Shown: positions 50,859 through 61,061, counted from the stretch's first letter. The stretch is 64,000 nt of DNA from Leptospira kobayashii (GCF_003114835.2 NZ_AP025028.1:3810001-3874000); one strand, 5' to 3'. Numbers and translations are program-made. Notes: a model not told the origin generated them from the letters alone.

Positions 50859-51797
50859 ATGAACGATCAAACAGATTGGGGTAAATTACAATCCCTTCAA
50901 AGAACATGTCGTGGCGGTTTGGATTTAATCGTCCAAGGGCAGGAATCCACTTCGTTATATGTACTGTTAAGCGGTCGACTCAGTGTTTTTCGCCATAATG
51001 TAAAGGTTTCCGAGATCAAAAAACGAGGAGACTATATCGGGGAGATCGGTATCTTACTCAAAACTCCTGCGAGCGCCACTACCAGAACGGAAACCGACGT
51101 AGTCGTAATAGAAATCGAGTCTTCCAATGTAGTCAGACTTTTTTCGCATAGCCCTGGTATGGCGATTGCTTTGGCTCGTAAAATGGCCGATCGATTGGCC
51201 GAATTAAATTCCACCTTCTCTTACTTACTGGACAAATCTTACCGGCCCGAACTTGTAAAACGTTTTCAAGAACATCAAAAAAACAAGCCGGCTCAACCTA
51301 CTTCCGTAGTATTGAATTTGGATCTTCTAAAACCTTACATGATCGAATGCAAAGCTGGCACACAGATACTGACTCAAAATCATTTTCCAACGGCTTTGTA
51401 TATTTTAGTGAACGGAACTTTAGATATTGTTAAGAACGGAAAAACGATCGCTGTAGAAAACGAAGAAGGTTATTATTTAGGCGATGTCGCTATCTTGCGA
51501 AACAAACCTTCCAACGCCACTGTCATTGCAAAAACGGATGCAAGGTTGATTGAAATCAAATTGGATAAAGTGGAAGGTTTTTTACATCATTCCCCCGAAA
51601 TCGCATTGTCGATCGCCGAGAAACTTGCGGAAAGGACTTTAGCCATCAATGAATTGTTTTTAGATCTGCAAGTGGATGCGATCACGGAGATGAATAAAAA
51701 AGAAAGGGCTCCGGAAGAAAAAGCCAATCAGAGTTTGGAAAGTTTTGATAAAATAGAAAAGGAAATTATGACGATTTTGGAGATGAGTTTGCATTAA
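50859..51797 (+). CDS. Protein with two cyclic-nucleotide-binding domains
   Basis: 312 aa; SD AGGAAGAG. Two CRP-like cNMP-binding domains at about 5-130 and 158-282: GDYIGEIGILLKTPASATTRTE and GYYLGDVAILRNKPSNATVIAK. The usual phosphate-binding Arg (R in PRAAT) is Ser or Asn in both, so they may bind another ligand or none. No DNA-binding domain; the C-terminal 30 residues are coiled-coil-like. 42 nt after the TPR barrel gene, and convergent with the big cyclase gene. Confidence 0.85.
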   Translation: MNDQTDWGKLQSLQRTCRGGLDLIVQGQESTSLYVLLSGRLSVFRHNVKVSEIKKRGDYIGEIGILLKTPASATTRTETDVVVIEIESSNVVRLFSHSPGMAIALARKMADRLAELNSTFSYLLDKSYRPELVKRFQEHQKNKPAQPTSVVLNLDLLKPYMIECKAGTQILTQNHFPTALYILVNGTLDIVKNGKTIAVENEEGYYLGDVAILRNKPSNATVIAKTDARLIEIKLDKVEGFLHHSPEIALSIAEKLAERTLAINELFLDLQVDAITEMNKKERAPEEKANQSLESFDKIEKEIMTILEMSLH

Positions 51798-51805
51798 AAA
51801 CAAAC

Positions 51806-54800
51806 TCATTTGCTCTTCATATCATAAACTCCATCCCAATCCTCGGGGATTCCAAAAACGGAAAATTCTTTGGAACGTTCCAAATAAACCTGGAAAACTT
51901 TGTCTTCCGGAATCTGCTCGTTCAAAGATTGAAAAATTCTGATTGCGGAATTCATGTCTCCCGCCATATAGAAGTTAATCGCCTTTTTGAAATCATCGCG
52001 CAGATTCATTTTTTTATCACGTAATATCTGTTCATCGGCATCCATCAATTCGTAAATTTCAATCGCTTGCTTTCGACCTTTGACCCGCACGCGATCCAAA
52101 TAACGTATTGAATAGCGGGAACTATCTTTGAACTTTGCCACAATATCCGCGCTCAAAATCACATTCACACCGTAATGTTTGGTAAGTCCTTCCAAACGGG
52201 ATGCGAGGTTCACATGATCCGAAAATGCGTCTCCCTGCATTCGATGGGATTCTCCGATCATCCCCAGCATCATAAAACCTGTATGTATCCCATAACCCGT
52301 CTTAATCGGTAAATATCCCTTTTGAATTCTTGACTGGTTATATATTTCCAACTCCTTCAATTGAGAGATCACCGAATCAATTGCCCGTTCCGTTTCATTT
52401 TTATAAACGGACATGATTGCATCGCCGACGTATTTTACAATGATTCCTCCGTATTCCCTCACTTTGGGAGAAATACGTTTGAAATATGCGTTGATAAAAT
52501 TGAAATTTTCCTGAGGAGTCATTCCTTCTGATAATGTGGCAAAGGATCGTATATCGGAAAAAATCACCGACATCTCCGTTGCAACATTGTCACCCAGATT
52601 TACATCGATAATACTTTCCTTGGAAAGAAATTGAAGGTAATCATGAGGAACAAATCTACCGTATGACTTGTTTAAGGTGGAAATCTGAATATGAGTTCGG
52701 ATACGTGTAAGAAGTTCTTCTTTCTGAAACGGTTTTGCAATATAATCGTTGGCTCCGCATTCGAATCCGTAAACGAGATCGTTTACCAAATTTTTTGCGG
52801 TTAACATAATGATAGGAAGACTACCGCTTGTATGGGTCAACCGAACAGTCTTGCAGACATCATAGCCGGATAACTTAGGCATCATTATATCCAAAAGAAT
52901 CAGATTTACTTCTTCCTGTTCCAGGATTTTCAAAGCTTCCTCTCCGTTGTTTGCCTTTAAAACTCCGTAATGAGCAAGATTAAGATAATTTTCCAAAACT
53001 TGCAAATTGACCGGTTCATCATCAACAATCAATATATTGATCCGGTCTTTGGTAGATGCGTAGTGAATGTTTTTTATATTATCACCGGAAACAGGAGTTT
53101 CCTGAAAACGGGCAAGAGGCGGCATTAGACCTTCTTCCACAGGAAGATTGGAAATAGGAATCGTAAAATAAAACTGACTTCCTTTCCCCAATTCGGAAGA
53201 AAGCCATATCTTTCCTCCCTGTAACTCTATCAATTGTTTGGTGATACTTAAGCCGAGTCCCGTGCCACCATACTCTCTGGAAATGGATGCATCTACCTGT
53301 TCAAAGGATTGAAATATGGATTCGAATTTGTCTTCCGGGATTCCAATCCCGGTATCAGATATAACAACCGTTATTTGATTTTTGATTTGTGATAAGACCG
53401 AAATACTGATATGTCCTTGATTGGTAAATTTTACGGCATTTCCGATCAAATTCAATAAAATCTGCTGGAGTCTGTTTTCATCACCAAAGACAGGAGGAAT
53501 ATCATCAGGAATCTCATTTGATAATGTAATCTGTTTATTTGTAGAAAGATGAGAAGTTAACAATAAAACCATCTCTGCCAAAGATTTCAAATCGACTGCT
53601 TTTTTCTGAAGAATGAGTTCTCCGTTTTTGAGTTTGGAAAAATCCAAGATATCATTTACCAAACTTGCCAATCGTTTCCCGCTGGAAGTGATCATTCTCA
53701 GATTTGACTTCACTTGGATGGGCAAATCCCCTGAGGCACCATCCATCATGGACTCTGCAATCCCGATGATTCCATTCAAAGGAGTCCTCAATTCATGAGA
53801 AGTATTGGAAAGAAATTCATCTTTTAATTTATCCAATTTTTCCAATTCCAGATTTTGTTTTTCCAATTCTTCCAGACTACGACTTAGATCATCTGCCATT
53901 CTGTTAAACGATTGGGACAATTCTCCGATTTCATCTTTAGATGAAACAGAAACTCTCGATTGCAAATCACCTTGCCCCAAGCGGAAAGCGGCATTTTTTA
54001 AAACCATAAGGGGTTTGATCGATTTCTTTGAAATATAATAAATCAGAAAAAGGGAAATCGTTATAATCAAAAAACCTATTTGCAAACCTTGGTTGCGAAT
54101 GAGTCGGATCGGCTCGAATGCTTTTTCTTTCGGATACTGCAAAAAAAGAGACCATCTATTTCCGGTAAAATCCAAAAATCCTTCTTCGTCAGCGATGGCA
54201 AAAATCGTATCCTTATCCTCTCTTAAAATATTCTCTTCCTTTCTTTTGGAATCCGCCTTTTCCAGAGAAGTCGTATGATTGGAATAAATAGAACGGGAGT
54301 CATGATCAACCAAATCAATGAATAGATTTTCTTCCTCTTCCAAATCGTTACTGATGATTTGGTGCAATCTTCCGATGGAAATATAAGCGGCAACTGCTCC
54401 TTGTAAGGCGCCGGCTTCATTCAAAATCGGCGCGGCAAATACGATTACTTTTTTGCCAAGCTCTTCTGAGTAATGTATATCACTTGCAATGCTGATTTTG
54501 TTGTCTGAAAAAACTTCCTTGGTCCATAGTGAGTCTGAACATTTTTCTCCAATGGAAAATCCTATCGTATCCGCTTTTCGAATGCAATTTTTGTCGTAAA
54601 AAGACAGAGAAATATAAACTTTACGTTGGTTACGGTAAGAGATAAGTTTTTGTGTAATTTCGGAAGTATTAGAATTTTTTTTAGTAAACACAGGATCTGA
54701 AACAATCGTTTGCATGTCAGAATAACGTTCGAACAAAACACGGTCCATTTTATCTAACATATGTTTGGCTTTCTCATTTAAAGAGGATTGAATTTGTTTT

Positions 54801-54904
54801 TCCACCAAACCGATAGCGGAAAAATAAATGAAAATCCCGATGGGAAGAAGGATTGCCAAAGTAAAAAGCAGATATACTAAAAATAATTTATGAGAAAGTT
54901 TCAT
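51806..54904 (-). CDS. dCache sensor histidine kinase-receiver-class III cyclase
   Basis: 1032 aa. Two membrane helices (9-31 and 274-292) flank a dCache periplasmic sensor (about 40-265). HAMP (to about 350); HisKA with H370 (SHELRTPLNGIIG); HATPase with LIGNAVKFTNQ, DTGIGIP, GGTGLGLSI; receiver (IVDDEP, LLDIMMPKLSG, AKPF); then a class III cyclase domain (FSDIRSFATL, KYVGDAIMSVY, SDHVNLASRLEG) and a short C-terminal TPR-like helix pair. The kinase/receiver pair probably controls the cyclase. Starts with ATGA overlap with the binding-protein gene, implying that protein is its input. Confidence 0.92.
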   Translation of the reverse strand: MKLSHKLFLVYLLFTLAILLPIGIFIYFSAIGLVEKQIQSSLNEKAKHMLDKMDRVLFERYSDMQTIVSDPVFTKKNSNTSEITQKLISYRNQRKVYISLSFYDKNCIRKADTIGFSIGEKCSDSLWTKEVFSDNKISIASDIHYSEELGKKVIVFAAPILNEAGALQGAVAAYISIGRLHQIISNDLEEEENLFIDLVDHDSRSIYSNHTTSLEKADSKRKEENILREDKDTIFAIADEEGFLDFTGNRWSLFLQYPKEKAFEPIRLIRNQGLQIGFLIITISLFLIYYISKKSIKPLMVLKNAAFRLGQGDLQSRVSVSSKDEIGELSQSFNRMADDLSRSLEELEKQNLELEKLDKLKDEFLSNTSHELRTPLNGIIGIAESMMDGASGDLPIQVKSNLRMITSSGKRLASLVNDILDFSKLKNGELILQKKAVDLKSLAEMVLLLTSHLSTNKQITLSNEIPDDIPPVFGDENRLQQILLNLIGNAVKFTNQGHISISVLSQIKNQITVVISDTGIGIPEDKFESIFQSFEQVDASISREYGGTGLGLSITKQLIELQGGKIWLSSELGKGSQFYFTIPISNLPVEEGLMPPLARFQETPVSGDNIKNIHYASTKDRINILIVDDEPVNLQVLENYLNLAHYGVLKANNGEEALKILEQEEVNLILLDIMMPKLSGYDVCKTVRLTHTSGSLPIIMLTAKNLVNDLVYGFECGANDYIAKPFQKEELLTRIRTHIQISTLNKSYGRFVPHDYLQFLSKESIIDVNLGDNVATEMSVIFSDIRSFATLSEGMTPQENFNFINAYFKRISPKVREYGGIIVKYVGDAIMSVYKNETERAIDSVISQLKELEIYNQSRIQKGYLPIKTGYGIHTGFMMLGMIGESHRMQGDAFSDHVNLASRLEGLTKHYGVNVILSADIVAKFKDSSRYSIRYLDRVRVKGRKQAIEIYELMDADEQILRDKKMNLRDDFKKAINFYMAGDMNSAIRIFQSLNEQIPEDKVFQVYLERSKEFSVFGIPEDWDGVYDMKSK

Positions 54905-55959
54905 TTGGATTCTCTATCTTGAACGAAACGATCATCAAAAATATTTTTGAGATCCGGTATGCGGTACAATTGTCCGCGTTCTCTTAGGAATTCAATGATT
55001 GATTCACCTGCGATGAAAAGTGCTCCTCTTTTTTCCATGGAAGCAAAATTCATCATGGAACCGGTTTGACCTTGTGCGAAACCGGAACCTCCTCCCCCCG
55101 GATAAAAAGTTTGTGCAGTTTCCGAATCAGGATTTAATAAAGATTGGCTGTTTTCTTTTAATGTTAAAAATCGAACGGACTTCAACTCTTCCGAAATTTC
55201 AGTTTCCGATTTGGAAATTCGTTGGGAAAGTATGGATAAACTTTCTTCATTGTTCTTATAATAAAATTCCCTTGCTTCCGAAATGGCAGAGACGAGTTTT
55301 CGAATGGAAGAAGGATGATTCTTCAAGAATTTGCTATCAACACTCAAAGTATCGGAAAGCAAATCCGGAACATCTGCAGATCTAGCGATGATATTAAATC
55401 CTTGTTTTTTGATTTCGGTCATATCCATCCCCCGGATATGACCTGCCTGTATGTTCCCTTTCTGTAATTCTTCCCAAACTTTTGGAAAAGGAAGATTCGA
55501 AGAAGAGTATTCTCCTTCTCGAATTCCATTCTTATTTAACAACTGCATAACGAAGATATGCGAAGAAGTATTCACTCCGTTGAATGCAATTTTTTTGCCC
55601 CGAAGCTCCGGGATTGTTTTAATCTTTGGCGAAGATACGATCAAATCGTTGGAAAGGGAATAATTGAAACGATAGATGATTTGTGTGGGGTGGCCTTCGG
55701 AAAAAAATAAAATGGATTCAGTTAAACCGGAGCAGATGGCATCTATTTTTTTTTCCAAATAAAGATCTGCAGGATTATCGCTAATCACCAATTCAACGTC
55801 TAACTTCTGTTTTTCAAAGAACCCTTTTTCCGATGCTATAAAAACGGGGGAAAATCCCGAGTGAGGAGGGACGCCCAATCGAATCCTGTTTGAGTCTAAA
55901 TTCGTTTCACTACAACCGATTATGAATAGAAATAAAACAAAGATCTTAATTGTTCGCAT
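54901..55959 (-). CDS. NMT1/SsuA-like periplasmic binding lipoprotein
   Basis: 352 aa. Lipoprotein signal KIFVLFLFIIGCSETN (Cys16). The fold is that of ABC substrate-binding proteins of the NMT1/SsuA type: LGVPPHSGFSPVFIASEKGFFEKQKLDVELVIS and KIKTIPELRGKKIAFNGVNTSSHIFVMQLL. No permease or ATPase gene is nearby; instead it overlaps a dCache kinase by 4 nt, so it is probably a sensory ligand carrier. A Gly-rich stretch (FYPGGGGSGFAQGQTG) near residue 290 looks like a flexible loop. Overlaps the TPR gene by 14 nt. Confidence 0.85.
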   Translation of the reverse strand: MRTIKIFVLFLFIIGCSETNLDSNRIRLGVPPHSGFSPVFIASEKGFFEKQKLDVELVISDNPADLYLEKKIDAICSGLTESILFFSEGHPTQIIYRFNYSLSNDLIVSSPKIKTIPELRGKKIAFNGVNTSSHIFVMQLLNKNGIREGEYSSSNLPFPKVWEELQKGNIQAGHIRGMDMTEIKKQGFNIIARSADVPDLLSDTLSVDSKFLKNHPSSIRKLVSAISEAREFYYKNNEESLSILSQRISKSETEISEELKSVRFLTLKENSQSLLNPDSETAQTFYPGGGGSGFAQGQTGSMMNFASMEKRGALFIAGESIIEFLRERGQLYRIPDLKNIFDDRFVQDRESK

Positions 55960-56548
55960 AGTATGCGCCGGAACTCACTCTCTCCTCGTTTGGAATGATT
56001 TTTGTAAGAAAACCGAATACTTCTTTCGCTTTTCCTTTTTTCCCTTGTTTTAAATGGGACCAACCGAGACCGATCAACATCTCCGTATCTGCGGGATAAT
56101 CATCAACAATAGATTCGTAATATTTCTCCGCTTCTTTGAAATTCGCCATCACATAATAAGAATAAGCAAGTGTACTGCGGGCAAAATAGTTTTTACTATC
56201 CTGTTTAAGAACTGTTTTGCAGATCACCTCGACTTGTTTGTGTTGGCCAAGAGCGAGATTGGCACGAATACTACCCAATCTAGGTTCAATCGCATTCGGT
56301 TCGATCAACGTTGCTTTTTGATAATAAGAACTGGATTTTGTATAATCTCCTTTCAAAAGAGCAATCCAACCGGTTCGTAGCTGTAAAAAATAATCTCCGG
56401 GATTTTCTTTGCTAAGATTTTCCAAAAGATCCAAAGCTTTGGTGTAATCTCTTTTGGCCTCGAGTTGGTAAGAATCAGTGATAGAATCAGCTAACAGAGA
56501 ACTAGTGGATAAGGATAAAACAAAGAAAAGTAAGGAGAGTTTTTTCAT
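55946..56548 (-). CDS. Exported TPR protein paralogous to the outer-membrane TPR barrel
   Basis: 200 aa from the ATG at 56548, six bases after AGGA (an ATG two codons earlier is less well placed). Signal peptide (KKLSLLFFVLSLSTSSLLADS), then five TPR-like repeats. The mature start ADSITDSYQLEAKRDYTKAL aligns without gaps with the start of the 49266 protein's TPR part, and the similarity continues through the next three repeats. It is first in the sensor operon, so it may join the sensor and the exporter. Confidence 0.8.
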   Translation of the reverse strand: MKKLSLLFFVLSLSTSSLLADSITDSYQLEAKRDYTKALDLLENLSKENPGDYFLQLRTGWIALLKGDYTKSSSYYQKATLIEPNAIEPRLGSIRANLALGQHKQVEVICKTVLKQDSKNYFARSTLAYSYYVMANFKEAEKYYESIVDDYPADTEMLIGLGWSHLKQGKKGKAKEVFGFLTKIIPNEERVSSGAYYANN

Positions 56549-56595
56549 GATCATTCCTGAAAGAAATTTCTTGCTAGAATGATCAATTTTTACAA

Positions 56596-57087
56596 TTAAA
56601 GCTTTTTCAAGTAAAGTAGAATCTTTTCCTCACCTCTATCTTCCGCCAAATCCGTTGCACTCAGTCCCTCAACATTTTTGATTTTATGCTCCGCACCGGC
56701 AGCAACCAATAGTTTTAGAATTTCCAAATTTCCCCGGAAAACGGAGCGAAAGACCGCAGTCTCTCCGGCAATATTTCTTACATTCACATTTGCTCCCTTT
56801 CCAATTAAAAATTGAACGAGAGATCTGTCTTCTTTGTCTGCGGCAAGTATGATTGCGGAATTTCCCAAAGAATCTTTTTTATCTATACTGATTCCTTCTT
56901 TCAAACAAGCCTCTATCCGTTCTTCATTGCTGTCATGAACCGCATGAAAAAAACGAGCCTCTAGGCTTGGACCAGGTCGTTTCACATTTTCATCTTCCAT
57001 ACAATTTTGTTGTCCCAAGAGTAAAAATGAGAATAATAAAACGCGTGAAATAGAAATTAGGTTGTCCAAAATCAAAGAAAGTCTCAT
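56596..57087 (-). CDS. Ankyrin-repeat protein, probable lipoprotein
   Basis: 163 aa. Hydrophobic start (LISISRVLLFSFLLLGQQNC) with Cys29 in a poor but possible spirochaetal lipobox. Three ankyrin repeats from about residue 57: DSLGNSAIILAADKEDRSLVQFLIGKGANV, IAGETAVFRSVFRGNLEILKLLVAAGAE, VEGLSATDLAEDRGEEKILL. Role unknown; 48 nt upstream of the sensor operon on the same strand. Confidence 0.75.
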   Translation of the reverse strand: MRLSLILDNLISISRVLLFSFLLLGQQNCMEDENVKRPGPSLEARFFHAVHDSNEERIEACLKEGISIDKKDSLGNSAIILAADKEDRSLVQFLIGKGANVNVRNIAGETAVFRSVFRGNLEILKLLVAAGAEHKIKNVEGLSATDLAEDRGEEKILLYLKKL

Positions 57088-57110
57088 TCCTTTAGGATAG
57101 GTAAAAATAT

Positions 57111-57926
57111 ATGTTGTGTCGACAATTTTTTAAACTAGTAGCTATGTCTCTGATCCTAATTCAGACGAGTTGTATTACGATTATAGATCCCGGAGAAGTA
57201 GGGTTGATGTGGAGACCTTATGCGAACGGGCTTGGAAAAAAACCTTTGGAATCCAGAGTTCAGTTTTATCTTCCTTGGAACAGTGTTTACATTTACTCCA
57301 TCCAATGGAGATCCTACCAGGAAAAAGTGGAAGTTTTAACAAGGGATGACCTAACGATTAACGTTACTGCGGAATTAATCATCCGTGCCAAAGAACTGGA
57401 ACTTTATGAATTACAAATGGAAATCGGAACGGATTACTACGATAAGGTGGTAAAACCTCAGTTCAGAACCGCGATTAGAAATATTCTATCAGCGTATAAC
57501 ATGGTTTCCATTTCCAAAGAAACACCGAATGTTTCCATCCAAATCAAAAAGTCCCTACAGGAAAAACTGAAGGACAAACATGTCGATATAGATGATGTAA
57601 TTATCGACGACGTGGAATACAGCCCTTCTATTCTAAAAGCAATCGAAACAAAACTCACCAAACAGCAAGAACAGGAACAAATGAAGTTCGAAATCAATAT
57701 TGCAAAAAGAGATGCAGAGATCCAAGCCATCACTGCAGAAGGAAGAGCAAAGGCGATTTTAATTGAAGCGGAAGCGCAGTCAAAAGCGCAAAAAGCGATC
57801 GGCGAGTCTTTAACTCCGAAATACATTCAATGGAAAGCTTTGGACAATCCTAATAACAAATTGATTTTGGTTCCTAGCGGAAAAGATGGCTTGCCGATTA
57901 TTGTGAATACCGAACAAGGAAAATAA
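57111..57926 (+). CDS. Band 7/SPFH-domain lipoprotein
   Basis: 271 aa. Signal with lipobox-like SLILIQTSC (Cys21). Then an SPFH/prohibitin domain (PGEVGLMWRPYANGLG..., YQEKVEVLTRDDLTINVTAELIIRAKE), and a long coiled coil at about 175-240 (KLTKQQEQEQMKFEINIAKRDAEIQAITAEGRAKAILIEAEAQSKAQKA). Forms ring-like scaffolds on membranes. No NfeD partner is next to it. Monocistronic. Confidence 0.88.
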   Translation: MLCRQFFKLVAMSLILIQTSCITIIDPGEVGLMWRPYANGLGKKPLESRVQFYLPWNSVYIYSIQWRSYQEKVEVLTRDDLTINVTAELIIRAKELELYELQMEIGTDYYDKVVKPQFRTAIRNILSAYNMVSISKETPNVSIQIKKSLQEKLKDKHVDIDDVIIDDVEYSPSILKAIETKLTKQQEQEQMKFEINIAKRDAEIQAITAEGRAKAILIEAEAQSKAQKAIGESLTPKYIQWKALDNPNNKLILVPSGKDGLPIIVNTEQGK

Positions 57927-57963
57927 ACGAACGAATATAATTCTATTCGGAAATAGTGAAATC

Positions 57964-57990
57964 AAACCAAGAGGGGCGTTCTCTTGGTTT
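57964..57990. terminator. Bidirectional hairpin terminator between convergent genes
   Basis: AAACCAAGAG-GGGCGTT-CTCTTGGTTT is a perfect 10-bp stem, in the 74-nt gap between the ends of the band-7 gene and the TonB-receptor gene. T-rich bases follow on both strands, though the runs are short. Confidence 0.75.
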
Positions 57991-58000
57991 GAAGTTTATT

Positions 58001-60991
58001 TTAGTTGAACTTGTATGTTGCTCCGACGCTGAACGTTACACCCAGTCTGTAAGAGAGGAACAATTCGTCTTGTCCTGTTAGCTCCGATCTTTGGAAAACT
58101 CTAAATCGGGTATCCATAATGTTCTTCGCAGCTACTTTCAGATCCAATCGATCATCATGTTTATAGGAATAAACTATATCTGTTAAACCGACTCCTCTTT
58201 CGATAGCATCCGGTGTTCCGTTGGCACCCACTGCATAGATACGATTTCCAAAAAAGTTATAATAAACTCCGATGGTTTGGTTTTTCTTCGAAGTGATGAA
58301 CCAATCGAATTTTAAGTTATAAACGAAATCAGATTGGCCTTGGAGAGCACGGGATAAATTCGTTGGATCATAAGCAAATGCCAAGTTGTTTGAATCCAGA
58401 AGTCCGGCTTTACCGGCGGCGTAAGTATTCCAAGATAAAACATCTACCCTAGATTTGATAAAAAAGAAGTTGGTTTCAAATCGGAAACGATCCCAAAATT
58501 CCTTTCTATAATCAAATTCAATCCCTCTGATCTGTCCCTGTTGCGCATTTGTATAAGTGAACTGAGCGGAAATGGAACCTGCTACGGGGCGACCTATCAT
58601 TTCAATCGGATCGGACATTTGTTTAAAGAATGCACCGACTCCAATGTAATCCAATTGAGTCAGATAGTATTCCCAACGAACATCATAGTTGTGAATATAA
58701 GTACGATTCAAGTTGGGATTACCAAAAATACGATCCGCACCGAAATAAGGAGTGAATCCGAAGGGAGATAACTCTCTTAAGTCGGGACGAGTGATGGTCT
58801 GAGTGTAACCCAAACGAAGGTTCATATCTTTATGAACTTCATATACAAAGTTCAAGGAAGGCAGTTTGTCTTTGGTTCTGATTTCCCCTACCCCGTTATT
58901 GTCTTGTCTGCAAATGTTATTATTTACCAGAGCAACTCTTACATCTTCGCTATTGATATCACCGCAACCATAACTTAGATTAGTGATACTGGAACTATCT
59001 CTCAGTCGGAAGGTTTTTACTTTTTGATAACTGTCTTCAAAACGAACTCCGCCGATGAACCTTAATTTAGGCATCAAAGGTAAATCCACCTGTGCAAAGG
59101 AAGCTTGCAATTTTTGCATTGCATCGTATGCGTTCGGTTCAATTTGCCTTTCGGAGAAAGTTTTCTTTCCGGAAGGATTGTCTCTTGTGACCAAAAACTC
59201 GGAAGCATTGTAAGTCAATTCCCCCGGAGCTGGCCAATAATCAGCCGCAGTATTACCGATGGCAGAGTTGTACTTCACACCGAACTCTCTAAAACGGAAG
59301 TCTTTGTAACGATCCATCGCAAGACCACCGACTTTGAGGGCCGATTTCAGACCATTCCATTGTTCGAATGGAATTTCATACTTCACATTGATTTGTTTGA
59401 CTTGGTCTTTGGATACGGAGAAAAATCTGGATCCATCCGGGTTGTTTCCCAATCGTAAATAAGGTTGTGTTACAGAAGAAGGAGGATCCGCTCTTCTCCA
59501 AACTTGTTGTGTTAGGTTTGGCTCATCCCTAGTCGCTTCTGAAAAAGATAAGTTCCAATCCAATTTATGAGGTCTCGCCATACTTCCGAATTGCAGCGCA
59601 TGGTCACCACCGAGAGTGGTGTTCATAAGGGATCTGGATGTGAACGTATTTGTATCTGCTAAGAATTGAAAGTTATCAATGTAGTTCACACCACTGGACT
59701 GTCTTACATTCGTATCCGAATTAATAGTATAAAGGTTTTTTAAATGGATGGATTGACCTTTTGTAAATTCGTAAGCTAAGTTTACGTTGGCACCTAAATT
59801 TGTTTCCGTATTATAAATAGCGGCATCTTGTTCTTGAAGCTTATTCAAATAAGTGGCGTCTTTGACTTGCGTGTTTACAGGATTGGCAGGGATGTATCTT
59901 CTTGATTTTTCTTCCCGGAAACGATACTCTTCGCTTCTAGTCACACCAAGCAAAACCCCCAATCGTTGTCCCGATTCGGTTGTCTTAAATGAATTTCCTA
60001 CGGAAAAGCTGAAGTTTTTGTCATAAGGACCCGGTTCCGTTTTGGGAGTCCATTGACCGTTAAAAAATACAGGAGTGATGTTTGTTAGGGTTGTAGGCAA
60101 ACCTCCGAACCGGTTTCCGGGCTCGTAAGGAACCTCATTTGGCATACCACTGATCAACTTCGGCATTTGCATATCCGGGTTGGGACGTCCGAAAAAATCC
60201 CCACCGTTAAAAGTTTTGAATTCTTTTCCCGTAGTGTTCATGTTACGCGCCACACCGAGAGAAAGACTCATTTGAAACTGGTCAGGGTATTCTTGGGTTT
60301 CGATTTTTACCAAACCACCGGAAAATTCACCAATGTCTTCCGGAACGAAAGTTTTGATGACACGGATGTTTTTGATAAGACCTGCCGGAAAAATATCAAG
60401 TGGAACCACTCTTTTGTCCGGTTCTGTGGATGGAATGATCGAATCATTCAATAGAGTGTTGGAATAACGTTCCCCCAAACCACGAACGAATACGTATTTT
60501 CCACCAATCAAAGTAATACCTGTTACACGGCGAACCACATCTCCCGCAGAGGAGTCCGGGGATTTTTTGATCGCTTCTTGTGAAATTCCGTCCGATACGC
60601 TCGCGGACTTTCTTTGCAAGGCAAGCATTGAGGCTTCCGTATTATTGATAGCTCGGTCTTTTACTTCTACGGTTTCGAGAGTTTGTGAACCGAAAGTAAC
60701 ATTCATAGATTGAGTCTTGCCTGCTACTATATTGATGGTGCGCTTTTGAGGAGCGTAACCGTACATTTGGTACTCGACTTCGTAACTTCCCGCGGGAAGG
60801 GAAAGATCGTATTTACCGTCAAAATCAGTTTTCGCAAATTTCTTTTCGGAGCGAACCACAATGGTAGCCCCGAATACCGCTTCCCCATTTTCGGAATCAA
60901 TGATGGTTCCTCTCAAATTCCCTGCCGCTTGCGCGAACAGAGTAATCGGAAAAAGAAGAATTATGATGATTGTAAGAATAACATTTTTCAT
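58001..60991 (-). CDS. TonB-dependent receptor with N-terminal carboxypeptidase-regulatory-like domain
   Basis: 996 aa. Signal peptide ([21 protein letters not shown]); a CarboxypepD_reg-like domain (about 24-105: [25 protein letters not shown]); plug (about 115-240: [48 protein letters not shown]); then the 22-strand barrel, ending in [10 protein letters not shown] TonB-box-like segment may be TVEVKDRAI. The ligand is not clear; the plug's [11 protein letters not shown] is seen in receptors for large or unusual substrates. Shares an upstream motif with the 600-aa lipoprotein. Confidence 0.92.
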   Translation of the reverse strand: MKNVILTIIIILLFPITLFAQAAGNLRGTIIDSENGEAVFGATIVVRSEKKFAKTDFDGKYDLSLPAGSYEVEYQMYGYAPQKRTINIVAGKTQSMNVTFGSQTLETVEVKDRAINNTEASMLALQRKSASVSDGISQEAIKKSPDSSAGDVVRRVTGITLIGGKYVFVRGLGERYSNTLLNDSIIPSTEPDKRVVPLDIFPAGLIKNIRVIKTFVPEDIGEFSGGLVKIETQEYPDQFQMSLSLGVARNMNTTGKEFKTFNGGDFFGRPNPDMQMPKLISGMPNEVPYEPGNRFGGLPTTLTNITPVFFNGQWTPKTEPGPYDKNFSFSVGNSFKTTESGQRLGVLLGVTRSEEYRFREEKSRRYIPANPVNTQVKDATYLNKLQEQDAAIYNTETNLGANVNLAYEFTKGQSIHLKNLYTINSDTNVRQSSGVNYIDNFQFLADTNTFTSRSLMNTTLGGDHALQFGSMARPHKLDWNLSFSEATRDEPNLTQQVWRRADPPSSVTQPYLRLGNNPDGSRFFSVSKDQVKQINVKYEIPFEQWNGLKSALKVGGLAMDRYKDFRFREFGVKYNSAIGNTAADYWPAPGELTYNASEFLVTRDNPSGKKTFSERQIEPNAYDAMQKLQASFAQVDLPLMPKLRFIGGVRFEDSYQKVKTFRLRDSSSITNLSYGCGDINSEDVRVALVNNNICRQDNNGVGEIRTKDKLPSLNFVYEVHKDMNLRLGYTQTITRPDLRELSPFGFTPYFGADRIFGNPNLNRTYIHNYDVRWEYYLTQLDYIGVGAFFKQMSDPIEMIGRPVAGSISAQFTYTNAQQGQIRGIEFDYRKEFWDRFRFETNFFFIKSRVDVLSWNTYAAGKAGLLDSNNLAFAYDPTNLSRALQGQSDFVYNLKFDWFITSKKNQTIGVYYNFFGNRIYAVGANGTPDAIERGVGLTDIVYSYKHDDRLDLKVAAKNIMDTRFRVFQRSELTGQDELFLSYRLGVTFSVGATYKFN

Positions 60992-61061
60992 ATCGACTAT
61001 CTTGCTTTTTATTTGTTACAAAGATTTAGTGAATGTGTTTCGAGTAAATGTAAAGGAAGAG

